Shown piece by piece: positions 19,771-28,717 of a stretch of DNA of 62,314 nt; position 1 is the stretch's first letter, and every line of letters starts with the position of its first letter. The notes under the pieces are model-generated. The model saw only the letters and a program-made list of their open reading frames with translations, was not told the DNA's origin and searched no databases. The translations under genes were made by a program, and so were the position numbers. The stretch covers positions 1 through 62,314 of the forward strand of contig NZ_JAQLDQ010000011.1 in the NCBI RefSeq assembly GCF_028209395.1, written 5' to 3'. This DNA is from Collinsella aerofaciens (GTDB taxonomy: Bacteria > Actinomycetota > Coriobacteriia > Coriobacteriales > Coriobacteriaceae).

Positions 19771-21776
19771 TATGCGAACTGACTCAGATAGAGGTCGGCG
19801 TAAGCGCCCTCGGCTGCGAGCAGCTCCTTATGCGTGCCCTGCTCGATAATGTTGCCGTGGTCCATGACCAAGATCAGGTCGGCGTCCACGATCGTCGACA
19901 GGCGATGCGCGATCACAAAGCTCGTGCGCCCGCGCATAAGCGCGTCCATGGCGCGGCCGATAGCAAGCTCGGTGCGCGTGTCCACGCTTGAGGTCGCCTC
20001 GTCCAGGATGAGAATCGCCGGGTTGTTGAGCAGCACGCGCGCAATGGTCAGCAACTGGCGCTGGCCCTGGCTGATGCTTTCGGCATCGTTGGCCACGCGC
20101 GTGTCGTAGCCCTGCGGCATGGTGCGCACAAAGAAGTCAACCTGGGCGGCGCGCGCAGCCGCAACAATCTCCTCGCGCGTTGCCTCGGGGCAGCCGTAGG
20201 CGATGTTCTCGGCAATCGTGCCGTCGAACAGCCAGGCGTCTTGCAGCACCATGCCAAACTGCTGACGTAGCTCGCCGCGATCCATGCGGCTCGTATCCAC
20301 GCCGTCGAGCGTAATACGCCCGCCGTCAATCTCGTAGAAGCGCATGAGCAGGTTGATGAGCGTCGTCTTGCCTGCGCCCGTGGTTCCCACCACGGCAATC
20401 TTCTGGCCCGGCTCGGCGGTAAACGACACGTCGCGCATAAGCGGCTTGTCGGGCGAATAACCAAAGCGCACGTGCTCAAAGGAGACGCGACCCTCAACGC
20501 GACCCGGCAGCTTGGCGGCCTCGTCCGGCAGCGGATCGGCCTCCATCTCGGGCTCATCGAGCAGGTCGAACACGCGCTCCGCACTCGCCAGCGCGCTCTG
20601 CAGCGAGTTAAAGGTAAACGACAGCTGCGTCATGGGTTCGGACGCCTCGTAAATAAACTGGAAGAACGCCTGGAACACGCCGACGGTCATGTGACCGGCA
20701 ACCAGCATGCTGCAGCCCACAAGCGCAATAACGATCTGCGCCAAACGGCCGATAAAGCGCACCGCGGGGCCGACGGCATTGATCATAAAGTCGGCCTTGG
20801 TGCTCACGCGCGCCAGCTCGCCCGAGGCCTGGTGCACCTCGGCAGAGCTCTGGTGCTCGCGGTTGAATGCGCGAATCACCAAACGGCCCGAATAGCCTTC
20901 CTCGACCGCGCTCGTAATCTTGGACACCCACTCCTGGCGCTCGCCCGTCACATCGTGCGTGCGGCGCGAAACGACCTTCGTCACCAGCAGCGACAGCGTC
21001 ATAAAGAACAAAAAGACGAGCGTGAGCGGCACGCTAAACACGAACATCACGATCACAGCGCCCACCACGGTACCGATCGACACCAGAAGCTGCAGCAAGC
21101 CGCGCTGCATGCTCTCGGACATCTTGTCCAAGTCGTTGGTCGCACGGCTGACGACCTCACCGGGACGATGCGCGTCAAAGAAGGCAAGCGGCAGACGGTT
21201 GAGCTTTTGCGCGATGCGGTTGCGCAGGCGCAGATTGAGACGCTCAGCGACGCTCGACATCAAAAAGCTCTGGAGCGCGTAGAACGAGGCAGCGGCCGTC
21301 CAAATCATAAAGTAGATGAAGATGGTCCTGCCGCAGTTCTCCCAGGTGATGTTGAAGGTGGTATCGTTGGCAAACGCCACCTGAATGTGGCTCCACAGCT
21401 CATCGATCACGCGGGCGCTATATGCCGGCGCGGCAGTGTTAAAGATGGCATAGAACACAATGCTCGCGAACACGATATAGAAGCGCCAATGGTCGCCGGC
21501 AGCCTCGCTCCACAGGCGGCGCACCGTCGCCCAGGTATCTCGAGGCGTCTCGTCGTCGTCTTCGTCGTCCACGTCGCGCATGCGCTCTGCCTCGGCGCGG
21601 GCGCGCTCGTCCTCGGCACGTTCGTTTTCCTCGTAGAGCGCTTGGCGGCGAGCCTCGCGCTCGGCTGCAGCCTTGGCGGCGTCATCCAGCTCGGGTGCCA
21701 CGGCAACCGTTTCCTCGACCAGCCCCGCGGCAACGGCGTCATCAACGCCGCCCTGCTTCTTGAGCTCCCCGGTCAT
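19770..21776 (-). CDS. ABC exporter half, ATP-binding/permease protein B
   Basis: About 668 residues. A charged N-terminal tail (residues about 1-95, Glu/Arg-rich) precedes six transmembrane helices and a C-terminal nucleotide-binding domain with Walker A GTTGAGKTT, signature ISQGQRQL (S-Q-G-Q instead of SGGQ), Walker B ILILDEATSSVDTRTE and H-loop IAHRLST. It is the second gene of a pair: the ATG at 21776 follows the upstream stop by one base, and AAGGGAGGTGAG within the upstream end supplies the ribosome site (a GTG nine bases earlier is possible). Together with its neighbour it should form a heterodimeric type IV (MdlAB/LmrCD-like) multidrug or lipid exporter. Control by the adjacent MarR is likely. 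Substrate unknown. Confidence 0.93.
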   Translation of the reverse strand: MTGELKKQGGVDDAVAAGLVEETVAVAPELDDAAKAAAEREARRQALYEENERAEDERARAEAERMRDVDDEDDDETPRDTWATVRRLWSEAAGDHWRFYIVFASIVFYAIFNTAAPAYSARVIDELWSHIQVAFANDTTFNITWENCGRTIFIYFMIWTAAASFYALQSFLMSSVAERLNLRLRNRIAQKLNRLPLAFFDAHRPGEVVSRATNDLDKMSESMQRGLLQLLVSIGTVVGAVIVMFVFSVPLTLVFLFFMTLSLLVTKVVSRRTHDVTGERQEWVSKITSAVEEGYSGRLVIRAFNREHQSSAEVHQASGELARVSTKADFMINAVGPAVRFIGRLAQIVIALVGCSMLVAGHMTVGVFQAFFQFIYEASEPMTQLSFTFNSLQSALASAERVFDLLDEPEMEADPLPDEAAKLPGRVEGRVSFEHVRFGYSPDKPLMRDVSFTAEPGQKIAVVGTTGAGKTTLINLLMRFYEIDGGRITLDGVDTSRMDRGELRQQFGMVLQDAWLFDGTIAENIAYGCPEATREEIVAAARAAQVDFFVRTMPQGYDTRVANDAESISQGQRQLLTIARVLLNNPAILILDEATSSVDTRTELAIGRAMDALMRGRTSFVIAHRLSTIVDADLILVMDHGNIIEQGTHKELLAAEGAYADLYLSQFA

Positions 21777-21777
21777 G

Positions 21778-23514
21778 CTACTCACCTCCCTTCATTTGCG
21801 ATTCCGCGATGGCACGGTACACCTCGCAGGTTTCCATAAGCTCGCCATGCGTGCCCAGGCCCACAACCTCGCCATCCTTGAGCACGACGATCTGGTCGGC
21901 GTGCAAAATCGTCGAGATGCGCTGCGCGATGATGAGCACCGCGGCATCGCGCGTCTCGCCTTGCAAAGCATGGCGCAGGGCGGCATCGGTCTTAAAGTCC
22001 AGGGCCGAAAAACTGTCATCGAAGATATATAGATCGGCATGCTTCATGAGCGCACGGGCGATTGCCAAACGCTGGCGCTGGCCGCCCGAAAAGTTCGTAC
22101 CGCCCTGGGCAACCGGGGTATCGAGCCCCTGCGGTTGGTCGAGTACAAAGGTGCTCTGGGCAACCTCAAGCGCGTGAAGCATGTCGCCCTCGGTCGCGCC
22201 TTCGTTACCAAAGCGAAGGTTGCTCGCCACCGTGCCCGAGAACAGCCACGCCTTCTGCGGCACATAGGCAATGCGCCCGCGGATTTCGTCTTGCGTAAGC
22301 TCGCGCAGGTCCACACCATTCAGGCGAATGGAGCCCTTGGTGGCATCGTGGAAGCGCAGCAGAAGCTTTGCCACCGTCGATTTGCCCGAGCCTGTCGAGC
22401 CAACGATCGCAGTCGTCTGACCGCGACGGCAGGCAAAGCTCAGGTCGCACAGGGTGTCCTCGTCGGCATCGTCAAAGCGAAACGACATATGATCGAACAC
22501 GGCAACAGCATCCGCATCGTCCTCGGAGGCAGGCGCCCCGTCATCCAGCGTGCGCTCGCCATCGACGATGCTCGGCTCAATCTCCAACACCTGCTGCGCA
22601 CGGTTCAGGCACGCGGCAGCACGCGGAAGCGTCAGCACCACCATCTGCGCCATCATCACAAAGAACAGGATCAGAATTGCATACTCCAGCACCGCCGAGA
22701 TACTCGCAATCTGCATGGCGTGGGCGCCTACGCGGTTGCCGCCCACCCACAGCACCGCCACCTCGGCGATGTTCATCAAAAAGAAGCTTGAGCTGTCGAG
22801 GCCCACAAACAGGTGGTTGACTTTGATGGCGTTGGCGGCGTATTCGCTAAACACCTCGTCCAGACGCCGTTCCTCGTGGCGCTCCTTGTTAAACGCACGG
22901 ATGACGCGCACGCCCACAATATTCTCGCGCAGCACCACGTTCATGCGGTCGATAAAGCCCTGTAGGCGCATAAAAATCGGCGCCGCGTTGGCAACCGTAA
23001 AGACCGCCGCCACCAGCACAATCGCAACGACTACGCCCAGCAGCGTGCCCATGGCGGGATCGATAAACCAGGCGAAGATGATGCCCGCCACAGCCAAAAA
23101 CGGCACGGGCAGCACCAGCTGAATCGTCTGCAGAATCGCCTGCTGAATCACGTTGATGTCGTTGAGCGAGCGCGTGATCATCGATCCGGTGCCAAAGCGC
23201 TCAAAATCGCTGGCCGCGAGCTCGAGCGATTTGTCGTACACGGCATTGCGGATATCGCAAGCCACGTTGGCGGCCAGGCGCGCCGAAAGATAGCAGCCCA
23301 GCACCGTGCCGCCGCTAGCCATGCTGGTCGCGATAAACATGTATAGGCCGTTGCGTAAAATGTAGTCGACATCGCCCGTGGTAATACCGGTGTTGACCAT
23401 GTTCGCCAGCATCGTGGGAACCAACAGCGTACCGACGTTATCCACCAGCAGCACCAGCAGCGTCACTGCGACAAGCCCTCGATAGGGCTTCAAAAACCTC
23501 ATTAACAGTCGCAC
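21778..23514 (-). CDS. ABC exporter half, ATP-binding/permease protein A
   Basis: A 578-residue half-transporter: six transmembrane helices, then an ATPase domain with Walker A GSTGSGKST, signature FSGGQRQRLAIAR and Walker B LYIFDDSFSALD. The residue after Walker B is D-D-S rather than D-E-A, so the catalytic glutamate is replaced by Asp. Its partner has ILILDEAT, with the Glu. One degenerate and one normal ATP site is the usual arrangement in heterodimeric exporters. The start is GTG at 23514 or ATG at 23502; both overlap or touch the end of the MarR gene (TTAATGAGG), so translation is probably coupled. GGGGGAG lies just before the GTG. Confidence 0.93.
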   Translation of the reverse strand: MRLLMRFLKPYRGLVAVTLLVLLVDNVGTLLVPTMLANMVNTGITTGDVDYILRNGLYMFIATSMASGGTVLGCYLSARLAANVACDIRNAVYDKSLELAASDFERFGTGSMITRSLNDINVIQQAILQTIQLVLPVPFLAVAGIIFAWFIDPAMGTLLGVVVAIVLVAAVFTVANAAPIFMRLQGFIDRMNVVLRENIVGVRVIRAFNKERHEERRLDEVFSEYAANAIKVNHLFVGLDSSSFFLMNIAEVAVLWVGGNRVGAHAMQIASISAVLEYAILILFFVMMAQMVVLTLPRAAACLNRAQQVLEIEPSIVDGERTLDDGAPASEDDADAVAVFDHMSFRFDDADEDTLCDLSFACRRGQTTAIVGSTGSGKSTVAKLLLRFHDATKGSIRLNGVDLRELTQDEIRGRIAYVPQKAWLFSGTVASNLRFGNEGATEGDMLHALEVAQSTFVLDQPQGLDTPVAQGGTNFSGGQRQRLAIARALMKHADLYIFDDSFSALDFKTDAALRHALQGETRDAAVLIIAQRISTILHADQIVVLKDGEVVGLGTHGELMETCEVYRAIAESQMKGGE

Positions 23515-24002
23515 GACTCCCCCTCACCTTGATTCTCGGCCTGGCTCTCGGCAGCGATATGCTGCTTAAAGGCATCGCACTCATCGCCGAGCACCTGAGA
23601 GAATTTGCCGATCAAGCGCATAATCTCGCGCTGCTCACATGGCTCAAGCGCGCCAAAGGCTCGCTGCTCGGCCTTGAGTGCCGGCAGCGCATAACGCTCG
23701 GCAAATCGCCTGCCCTCTTCGGTCAGGCTCACAACCTTGTTCTTACGACTGCCTTCGGCAAACTCCAACGTTGCGAAGCCCCGCGCCGTCAAGGTTTTAA
23801 TTGCCGAATTGATGGTCTGCTTGCTGTAGAACCATTCGCTTGTCAGACGGCTTACGGCAATACTGCCGCCCGCCGTGCTGGTATCGACGAGCATCCAGTA
23901 AGCGCAGTCCGAAAGGCCGCAGGCACGCGAGAACTCCGAATAGATATGGTCGAGTCCATTGAGCAACCGATCGAAGTCGACCAGCGTAACCGCACTATTC
24001 AT
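23502..24002 (-). CDS. MarR family transcriptional regulator
   Basis: A 166-residue winged-helix regulator. The DNA-binding part (about residues 50-110) shows SRLTSEWFYSKQTINSAIKT for the recognition helix and a wing with SRKNKVVSLTEEGRRFAER, typical of MarR. The acidic C-terminal tail is short and has a CDC ending. Its stop overlaps the first ABC exporter gene, making a three-gene operon in which it most likely senses a transported compound and controls its own promoter. The ATG at 24002 has only a weak GGTGGGAT upstream. The upstream 95 bases hold two dyads, listed separately. Confidence 0.9.
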   Translation of the reverse strand: MNSAVTLVDFDRLLNGLDHIYSEFSRACGLSDCAYWMLVDTSTAGGSIAVSRLTSEWFYSKQTINSAIKTLTARGFATLEFAEGSRKNKVVSLTEEGRRFAERYALPALKAEQRAFGALEPCEQREIMRLIGKFSQVLGDECDAFKQHIAAESQAENQGEGESCDC

Positions 24003-24016
24003 CTATCCCACCATTC

Positions 24017-24078
24017 AATTGTCCGATTTTTGACCAATTATGTGTCTCTAGATTAGTCCGAGTTTTGACTATCGTCAA
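24017..24078. promoter_or_regulatory. Candidate MarR operator region
   Basis: The AT-rich stretch before the marR start contains TTGAC-TATC-GTCAA (24065-24078), a perfect 5-base dyad. It also has a looser dyad CAATTGTCC ... TTGACCAATT near 24017-24040. Sites of this kind next to a marR-exporter operon often serve autorepression. Function is inferred from position only. Confidence 0.4.
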
Positions 24079-24121
24079 CAGGCTCTCCGCAAATGCGTGC
24101 ATTTTTATGGCCTATCGGCAG

Positions 24122-24157
24122 AAAAAGACCGCCGGCGCGGGGGCGGCGCCAGCGGTC
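24122..24157 (-). terminator. Intrinsic terminator of the small hypothetical gene
   Basis: GC-rich arms 24127-24138 and 24146-24157 (GACCGCCGGCGC pairing with one mismatch) are followed by T5 on the minus strand. Confidence 0.85.
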
Positions 24158-24183
24158 ACGTGAAAATCGAGTTTTATTGCCTG

Positions 24184-24474
24184 TTAAGCGGCGACGGCCT
24201 CATAGACCGTAGCGCCCGAGAAGCTGTCATGCAGGCTCTTGCCGGCAATCCACGGCAGCTCGACGACCTCGCAGACCGTGTTGACCAACTCAGAGCAGTC
24301 AGTAAAGTGGCCTTTGTCGTTGAGGGCCTCGCAATCCTGAACACGCCAATAGCCATCGGTGTGCGTGATGTAGTACTCGTGATCGTTGATCGACACGAAA
24401 GCGCGCGTCTTGGAACGCAGCAGCTTCAGAAATCCTTCGAAATCGGTCTCGACGACATCTCCAGCCTGGAACAT
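24184..24474 (-). CDS. Small hypothetical protein, 96 residues
   Basis: I do not recognise the family. The ATG at 24474 has a textbook AGGAGG seven bases upstream, and a strong terminator follows the gene, so it is a real single-gene unit. The protein is soluble and acidic, with no signal peptide or membrane helix. It starts MFQAGDVVETDFEGFLKLL and has a beta-rich middle (AFVSINDHEYYITHTDGYWRV) that reads like a small SH3-like or immunity-type fold. The C-terminus is Ala-rich. Two cysteines (DCEAL and DCSEL) plus one in VCEVV are present. The strong ribosome site suggests high expression. Confidence 0.8.
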   Translation of the reverse strand: MFQAGDVVETDFEGFLKLLRSKTRAFVSINDHEYYITHTDGYWRVQDCEALNDKGHFTDCSELVNTVCEVVELPWIAGKSLHDSFSGATVYEAVAA

Positions 24475-24628
24475 GATGTTACCTCCTGGCCCGGCGCCAC
24501 CACGGCGCATTGATAAACGTTGGTACTCCTTTAGTAAAACCTTTATCAAAGGTTATGCGTTCGTCATTTAGGCAAGTGGTAAAAAACCGCAGGGTAGACG
24601 GGATAAAACGTTTAACCATCCCATTTGT

Positions 24629-24657
24629 TTGTCACATTCTGAAGGTACTTTTATGCA
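24629..24657 (+). promoter_or_regulatory. Candidate nitroreductase promoter
   Basis: TTGTCA (24629-24634), a 17-base spacer, then TATGCA (24652-24657). The start codon is 112 bases downstream. The rest of the 290-base gap up to the nitroreductase shows no gene with a ribosome site. Confidence 0.4.
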
Positions 24658-24768
24658 AACCTACTTTCCCAATTGGAATCTATCCTTTTGGCCAGGCAAT
24701 TGACCGTCTATCGTTTGAGCCCGACGGGTATGAACGGGGCATCTGCAACGCCACCGCAAGGAGACACC

Positions 24769-25290
24769 ATGGAGACTATCGAAGCACTCATTCACCGCCG
24801 CAGCTGCCGCAACTACAGCGATCGTCCCGTCGAGGCCGAAAAGCTTGCACGTATTATCGAAGCCGGCCAATATGCACCGAGCGGCATGGGCCGCCAGCCG
24901 GTGACGTTTGTCGCCGTCAACGACCCCGCGACCGTCGAGCGTCTCTCACGGCTCAACGCCCAGGTCATGGGCAGCAACAGCGACCCCTTCTATGGCGCCA
25001 AGACCGTTGTGGTGGTGCTGGTTGACCGCAGCGTGCCCACACATCTGGAAGACGGCTCGCTCGCCATGGGCAACTTGCTCAACGCCGCCTATGCGCTGGG
25101 TGTCGATTCGTGCTGGATTCACCGCGCGCATGAGGTCTTTGACTCGCCCGAGGGCCTGGAGCTGCTGGCCAGCTGGGGCCTGCCCGCCGACGGCAGTCTG
25201 CGCGGTGTCGGTAACTGCATTCTTGGCTACGCCGAGGACACGCTACCCGAGGCAAAGCCGCGCCGCGACAACGTGGTATACGTCAAGTAG
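24769..25290 (+). CDS. Nitroreductase family protein
   Basis: A 173-residue FMN-dependent oxidoreductase of the NfsA/NfnB superfamily (NADH or NADPH donor; nitroaromatic or quinone-type acceptors; cytoplasmic homodimer). The N-terminal FMN-phosphate motif is IHRRSCRNYSDRPVE at residues 7-21. Further signatures are GQYAPSGMGRQP and ALGVDSCWIHR, and the C-terminal NCILGYAEDTLPEAKPRR. It matches the short subfamily common in anaerobes. The ATG at 24769 has AAGGAG five bases upstream. Monocistronic. The physiological substrate cannot be read from sequence. Confidence 0.94.
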   Translation: METIEALIHRRSCRNYSDRPVEAEKLARIIEAGQYAPSGMGRQPVTFVAVNDPATVERLSRLNAQVMGSNSDPFYGAKTVVVVLVDRSVPTHLEDGSLAMGNLLNAAYALGVDSCWIHRAHEVFDSPEGLELLASWGLPADGSLRGVGNCILGYAEDTLPEAKPRRDNVVYVK

Positions 25291-25308
25291 CGCAGGAGTG
25301 TCCCAAAC

Positions 25309-25343
25309 TGCCGGCAGAAAAGGAACGTCCCCTTCTGCCGGCA
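25309..25343. repeat. Hairpin with GTCCCCTT core
   Basis: Perfect 11-base arms TGCCGGCAGAA (25309-25319) and TTCTGCCGGCA (25333-25343) flank AAGGAACGTCCCC. It lies between convergent genes and probably terminates both. A nearby CAGGAGTGTCCCAAA (25293-25307) resembles 45063-45079. Confidence 0.75.
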
Positions 25344-25345
25344 AG

Positions 25346-25921
25346 CTATGTTGATATTTGAGTTGTCGTCGTTTCGTTCGTCTGGGCCGTTTCGGCTTCG
25401 CTGCCTTGTTCGTCTTCGTCCTTTTGCGCATCGGCGATGGTGGAGGCCGCCGCGACGATACCGCGCTGGGGCGCAACGCCCGTCTGGGTCTGAGCGCCCT
25501 CGATAACTTCTGTGCCTGCATGCGCGAGCTCGGGCGATTTAAACACTGCGTCCAAGTTGGCGCCACCGCCGGCGTAGCCGAGCGCGGCGAGTGCGATGAC
25601 GATAACTGCAACGACGGCCACGATCGGCACATAACGATGCCAACCAGCCGGGTTGAGCCCGCTGCGGCGAGCCGCCCCGCGACTGATGTAACCAAGCGTG
25701 CCGTCGTGCTTGAGCTTTGAGCCCACCACGCGTTTGCGGCCCCACAGCGAGGACTCTGCCTGCATTGCCAAGCGGGCGCTTGCCGAAGGATAGCCGTATT
25801 TAGTGCGCTTGAATGAGCCATCAAACCCCGAGGCGTGTTTACCCCACGTCACCGATGTTGTGCGTCGGTTGACCGGCGCGGCACTCCGTCTTCTGCGGCT
25901 CGGTTTGGAAGTCTCAGCCAT
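25346..25921 (-). CDS. Hypothetical single-pass membrane protein
   Basis: A 191-residue protein of unknown family. The N-terminal 95 residues are basic, with SRRRRSAAP and several Lys/Arg clusters, and presumably cytoplasmic. One transmembrane helix follows (about residues 97-118, VPIVAVVAVIVIALAALGY). The C-terminal 70 residues are Ala/Glu/Thr-rich, low complexity, and probably extracellular. The ATG at 25921 (MAETSKPS) is preceded by GAGG; the longer frame adds an unlikely tail. The layout recalls small cell-envelope proteins that carry a disordered outer tail. It has no partner gene: the neighbours are a convergent nitroreductase and a regulator with its own upstream region. Confidence 0.75.
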   Translation of the reverse strand: MAETSKPSRRRRSAAPVNRRTTSVTWGKHASGFDGSFKRTKYGYPSASARLAMQAESSLWGRKRVVGSKLKHDGTLGYISRGAARRSGLNPAGWHRYVPIVAVVAVIVIALAALGYAGGGANLDAVFKSPELAHAGTEVIEGAQTQTGVAPQRGIVAAASTIADAQKDEDEQGSEAETAQTNETTTTQIST

Positions 25922-26005
25922 ATGCCCTCGCACGCCGTAACCAAATCGAAACAATAACGCTTTGGACTGTAGCACACGCGTCGCGCGCGGTCACGGGCGC
26001 CTCGC

Positions 26006-27223
26006 TCAACGGTCATCGTCCTTCAGCAAGCGCCACAGCGTTGTACGGCTTATACCCAGCACCTCTGCCGCACGAGTCCGGTTGCCGTGGAGATGATCTA
26101 CAACCAGATGCGCGATATCTCGCTCGGTATCGGCCAGCGGTCGCAGGATATACAGGTCACTTTCGAGCGTCGGGGCGCCAAAGGTTGCGGTCTTAATCAC
26201 GTCCTCTTGGGCGAGCACTTCCTCCGCCACAGCGCGGCCCACCGTGCCCGCCCCCACCAATATATACAGTCGTTCCGAGACCTCGCGGAGCTGCAGATAG
26301 TTGCGCGGCCAGCGGTAAGTATCGAGCGTCTTCGTCGCCGTGGCAGACAGCGTGGGCGCTGCCGTCCCAAATGCATCAGCGAGATATTCCAAATAGCGCG
26401 CGACCTTCGTCGACGCGGCTCCCTGCTCGGCGATTGCCGGCGCCACGCTCACCGCACAGGCGAAGCGCTCGGACACAAAGGCGGCTTGATCACTTTCGCT
26501 GCCGCCCGGCATGTCATTCGCCGTCAGCACCACATGGCAGCGCGTCGCCAACGCGGTGTCGGCCATCGTGGAAACGAGCTCGCGAAGGCGCTGGGGACCA
26601 ACCGCGTTCCAGCCCTCAATGCAAAGTGTCAGCCCCGTTTGGAACAGCGGCGATTCGGAGCTTTTGAGCACATGGCGCCAACCGCGATCGGTGAGTTCAT
26701 CGAGCGCGACGGAAACAAAGGGCTGATCGGCAAAAGGACCGTCCAGATAGAGGCGCTTGGCGATCTCGACCTGACCCGCTCCCAGCTCGCCCTCGAGCAT
26801 AAGGGGCACACCGCGCGCGTAGCTCTCGGCAACCGGTGCAGCCACCGCAGCGGCACCCTCAACGATGCCGTACGCGCTCGATTCGTAGCGGGCCTCAACT
26901 TCGTCGGCGTTGAGCCACTCGATGCCCGCATGCGCCGCGGCACCGCGCACCTCACGCGCCACGACCACCCAAAGGCCCCCGCCCTCTTTGTCGGTGGGGC
27001 GAACGGTCAGGCTCAGGTGCGTACCCGCACGCCCCATAACAAGACGCGCGCCGTCTCCTATACGGTCGAGGCGCTCAGCAACAAAAGCCGCCACATCCCG
27101 CTCAAGCGCCGCGTCATTCATGGTCGAGATCGCGACGTCCCCACGCGCATCGATTGCCAATGCCGAGGCCCCGGCGGCAGCTATGGCATCGGTCAAGATG
27201 TTCAGCTTGTCATCGCTATCCAT
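26006..27223 (-). CDS. Fis-type HTH regulator with degenerate sigma-54-activator AAA+ domain
   Basis: A 405-residue regulator. Residues 1-120 have a PAS/GAF-like composition. Residues about 120-340 align by pattern with sigma-54 activator AAA+ domains, but the Walker A is GELGAGQ (145-151), with Gln in place of Lys. The Walker B region (LTLCIEGWN) lacks the Asp-Glu pair, and no GAFTGA loop is visible. The C-terminus has a Fis-type helix-turn-helix, GNRTRAAEVLGISRTTLWRLL. It therefore probably binds DNA without ATP hydrolysis and without activating sigma-54. The ATG at 27223 follows CAGGGGC; the longer frame upstream is rejected because of that site. It lies downstream of the YeiH-type transporter on the same strand with a 266-base gap, where dyads near 27272-27310 (GTGTTTC and CCAAACAC) might be its own site. 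Confidence 0.8.
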   Translation of the reverse strand: MDSDDKLNILTDAIAAAGASALAIDARGDVAISTMNDAALERDVAAFVAERLDRIGDGARLVMGRAGTHLSLTVRPTDKEGGGLWVVVAREVRGAAAHAGIEWLNADEVEARYESSAYGIVEGAAAVAAPVAESYARGVPLMLEGELGAGQVEIAKRLYLDGPFADQPFVSVALDELTDRGWRHVLKSSESPLFQTGLTLCIEGWNAVGPQRLRELVSTMADTALATRCHVVLTANDMPGGSESDQAAFVSERFACAVSVAPAIAEQGAASTKVARYLEYLADAFGTAAPTLSATATKTLDTYRWPRNYLQLREVSERLYILVGAGTVGRAVAEEVLAQEDVIKTATFGAPTLESDLYILRPLADTERDIAHLVVDHLHGNRTRAAEVLGISRTTLWRLLKDDDR

Positions 27224-27489
27224 GATTTGCCCCTGTCCGCAGCGACGTGCAACCGCCGCCGGTCGCACGACCGAGTGTTTCAAAATTGAACGATATTGCT
27301 CACCAAACACTATAGGGCAGAAAGCGCCGTCCTGCGAGTATAGGTGTTGCCCCGCATCGCCATCCTGGCGGGGCGATAAGAGCTCTTCGGGACTTATAAA
27401 CCTGCGGACAAGCCATACCCGCAAGAGCTCCTATCGCTCCACCGTGAGAATGCGCTCACCGGCACGCAGCACGCAAATAAGCTACTTCT

Positions 27490-28524
27490 CTACCAGATTC
27501 CCAGCACGTGTTGCATTCCCAAACTCATGCACGCAATGCCAATCCAGCAGCAAAAGCCCAGCGCGATGGGCTTGCCGCCCTTTTTGACCAGCTCGACGAT
27601 ATCGGTATTAAAACCAATAGCCGCCATGGCCATCACAATAAAGAACTTCGACAGCTCCTTGATGGGCGCCGTGATGGACACGGGAAGCTGAAACACCGTG
27701 GTGATCACGCTCGCCAGCACAAAGAACAGCACAAACATGGGAAACGCGCGTTTAAGGGAGAACGTGCTTTTGGCGTCGCCGCCGGCTTTGCGCGCCAGAT
27801 GCATCTGCCAGCATGCGAGGACCAACGTGATGGGGATAATGGCCAGCGTCCTGGTGAGCTTGACCACCGTGGCGCTCTCGAGCACATTGGCGCCGGGATG
27901 CATGCTGTCCCAGGCACTCGCCGCAGCCGTTACGGACGAGGTGTCGTTGATGGCGGTGCCGGCAAACAGGCCAAAGCCCTCGTTGGTCAGCCCGAGCATG
28001 CCGCCGAGCGTCGGAAACACGAGCGCCGCGATAACGTTAAACAGGAAGATGACCGAGATGGCCTGGGCAATCTCGCGATCGTCGGCATCGATGACGGGCG
28101 CGGTCGCGGCGATGGCAGAACCGCCGCAAATCGACGAACCCACACCCACAAGCGTCGCGATCTTGCCCGGCACGTTCATAACGCGGCAGAGCACAAAGGC
28201 GATGACAAGCGAGGTCGAGATTGTCGCCACGATAATCGGCAGCGACTGGGCGCCCTTGGACAGAATCTGGGAGAGGTTCATGCCAAAGCCAAGCAGGATA
28301 ACCGCGTACTGCAAGACTTTTTTGGACGTATAGGTAACGCCGGCGGCGAGCTGTTCGCGACGATTCTTGGGAAAGACGAGCGCCAGGACCATGCCAAAGA
28401 GGATGGCAAATACCGGACCGCCGACCACCTCAATTTGTTTGCCGAGCAACGTCGCGGGAATGGCGACGATCAGGCAGAACAAGACGCCTTTCCAGCGCTC
28501 GCGTACGATATTTGCCAGTTGCAT
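27490..28524 (-). CDS. YeiH/UPF0324 family putative sulfate exporter
   Basis: A 344-residue integral membrane protein with about ten helices. Recognition motifs are GFGMNLSQIL, VGVGSSICGGSAIAA (near residue 130, very typical of the family) and GTAINDTSSVTAAA. Members are annotated as putative sulfate or sulfite exporters (e.g. the YeiH group with the LysR regulator YeiE), but the transported compound is poorly established. The ATG at 28524 has AAGGAG six bases upstream. It is divergent from a GntR regulator across about 190 bases, which makes that regulator a candidate controller. The degenerate AAA+ regulator lies downstream. Confidence 0.92.
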   Translation of the reverse strand: MQLANIVRERWKGVLFCLIVAIPATLLGKQIEVVGGPVFAILFGMVLALVFPKNRREQLAAGVTYTSKKVLQYAVILLGFGMNLSQILSKGAQSLPIIVATISTSLVIAFVLCRVMNVPGKIATLVGVGSSICGGSAIAATAPVIDADDREIAQAISVIFLFNVIAALVFPTLGGMLGLTNEGFGLFAGTAINDTSSVTAAASAWDSMHPGANVLESATVVKLTRTLAIIPITLVLACWQMHLARKAGGDAKSTFSLKRAFPMFVLFFVLASVITTVFQLPVSITAPIKELSKFFIVMAMAAIGFNTDIVELVKKGGKPIALGFCCWIGIACMSLGMQHVLGIW

Positions 28525-28717
28525 ATGGGACTCCTTCTTTCTATTTCACGTTTGCGACGGCTTATGATACGGCAACATTGAGCGCAGCCTTGCGCAAACA
28601 CAGACTAAGATGCCGCAATAGTTCTCAGGCAACAGCCGAATTACCCACCGCGGAGAGCTGATTCGCGGCATAATTAACAACTGACATATGAGTTTGATAG
28701 AACAGTTGCGAGGCGCT

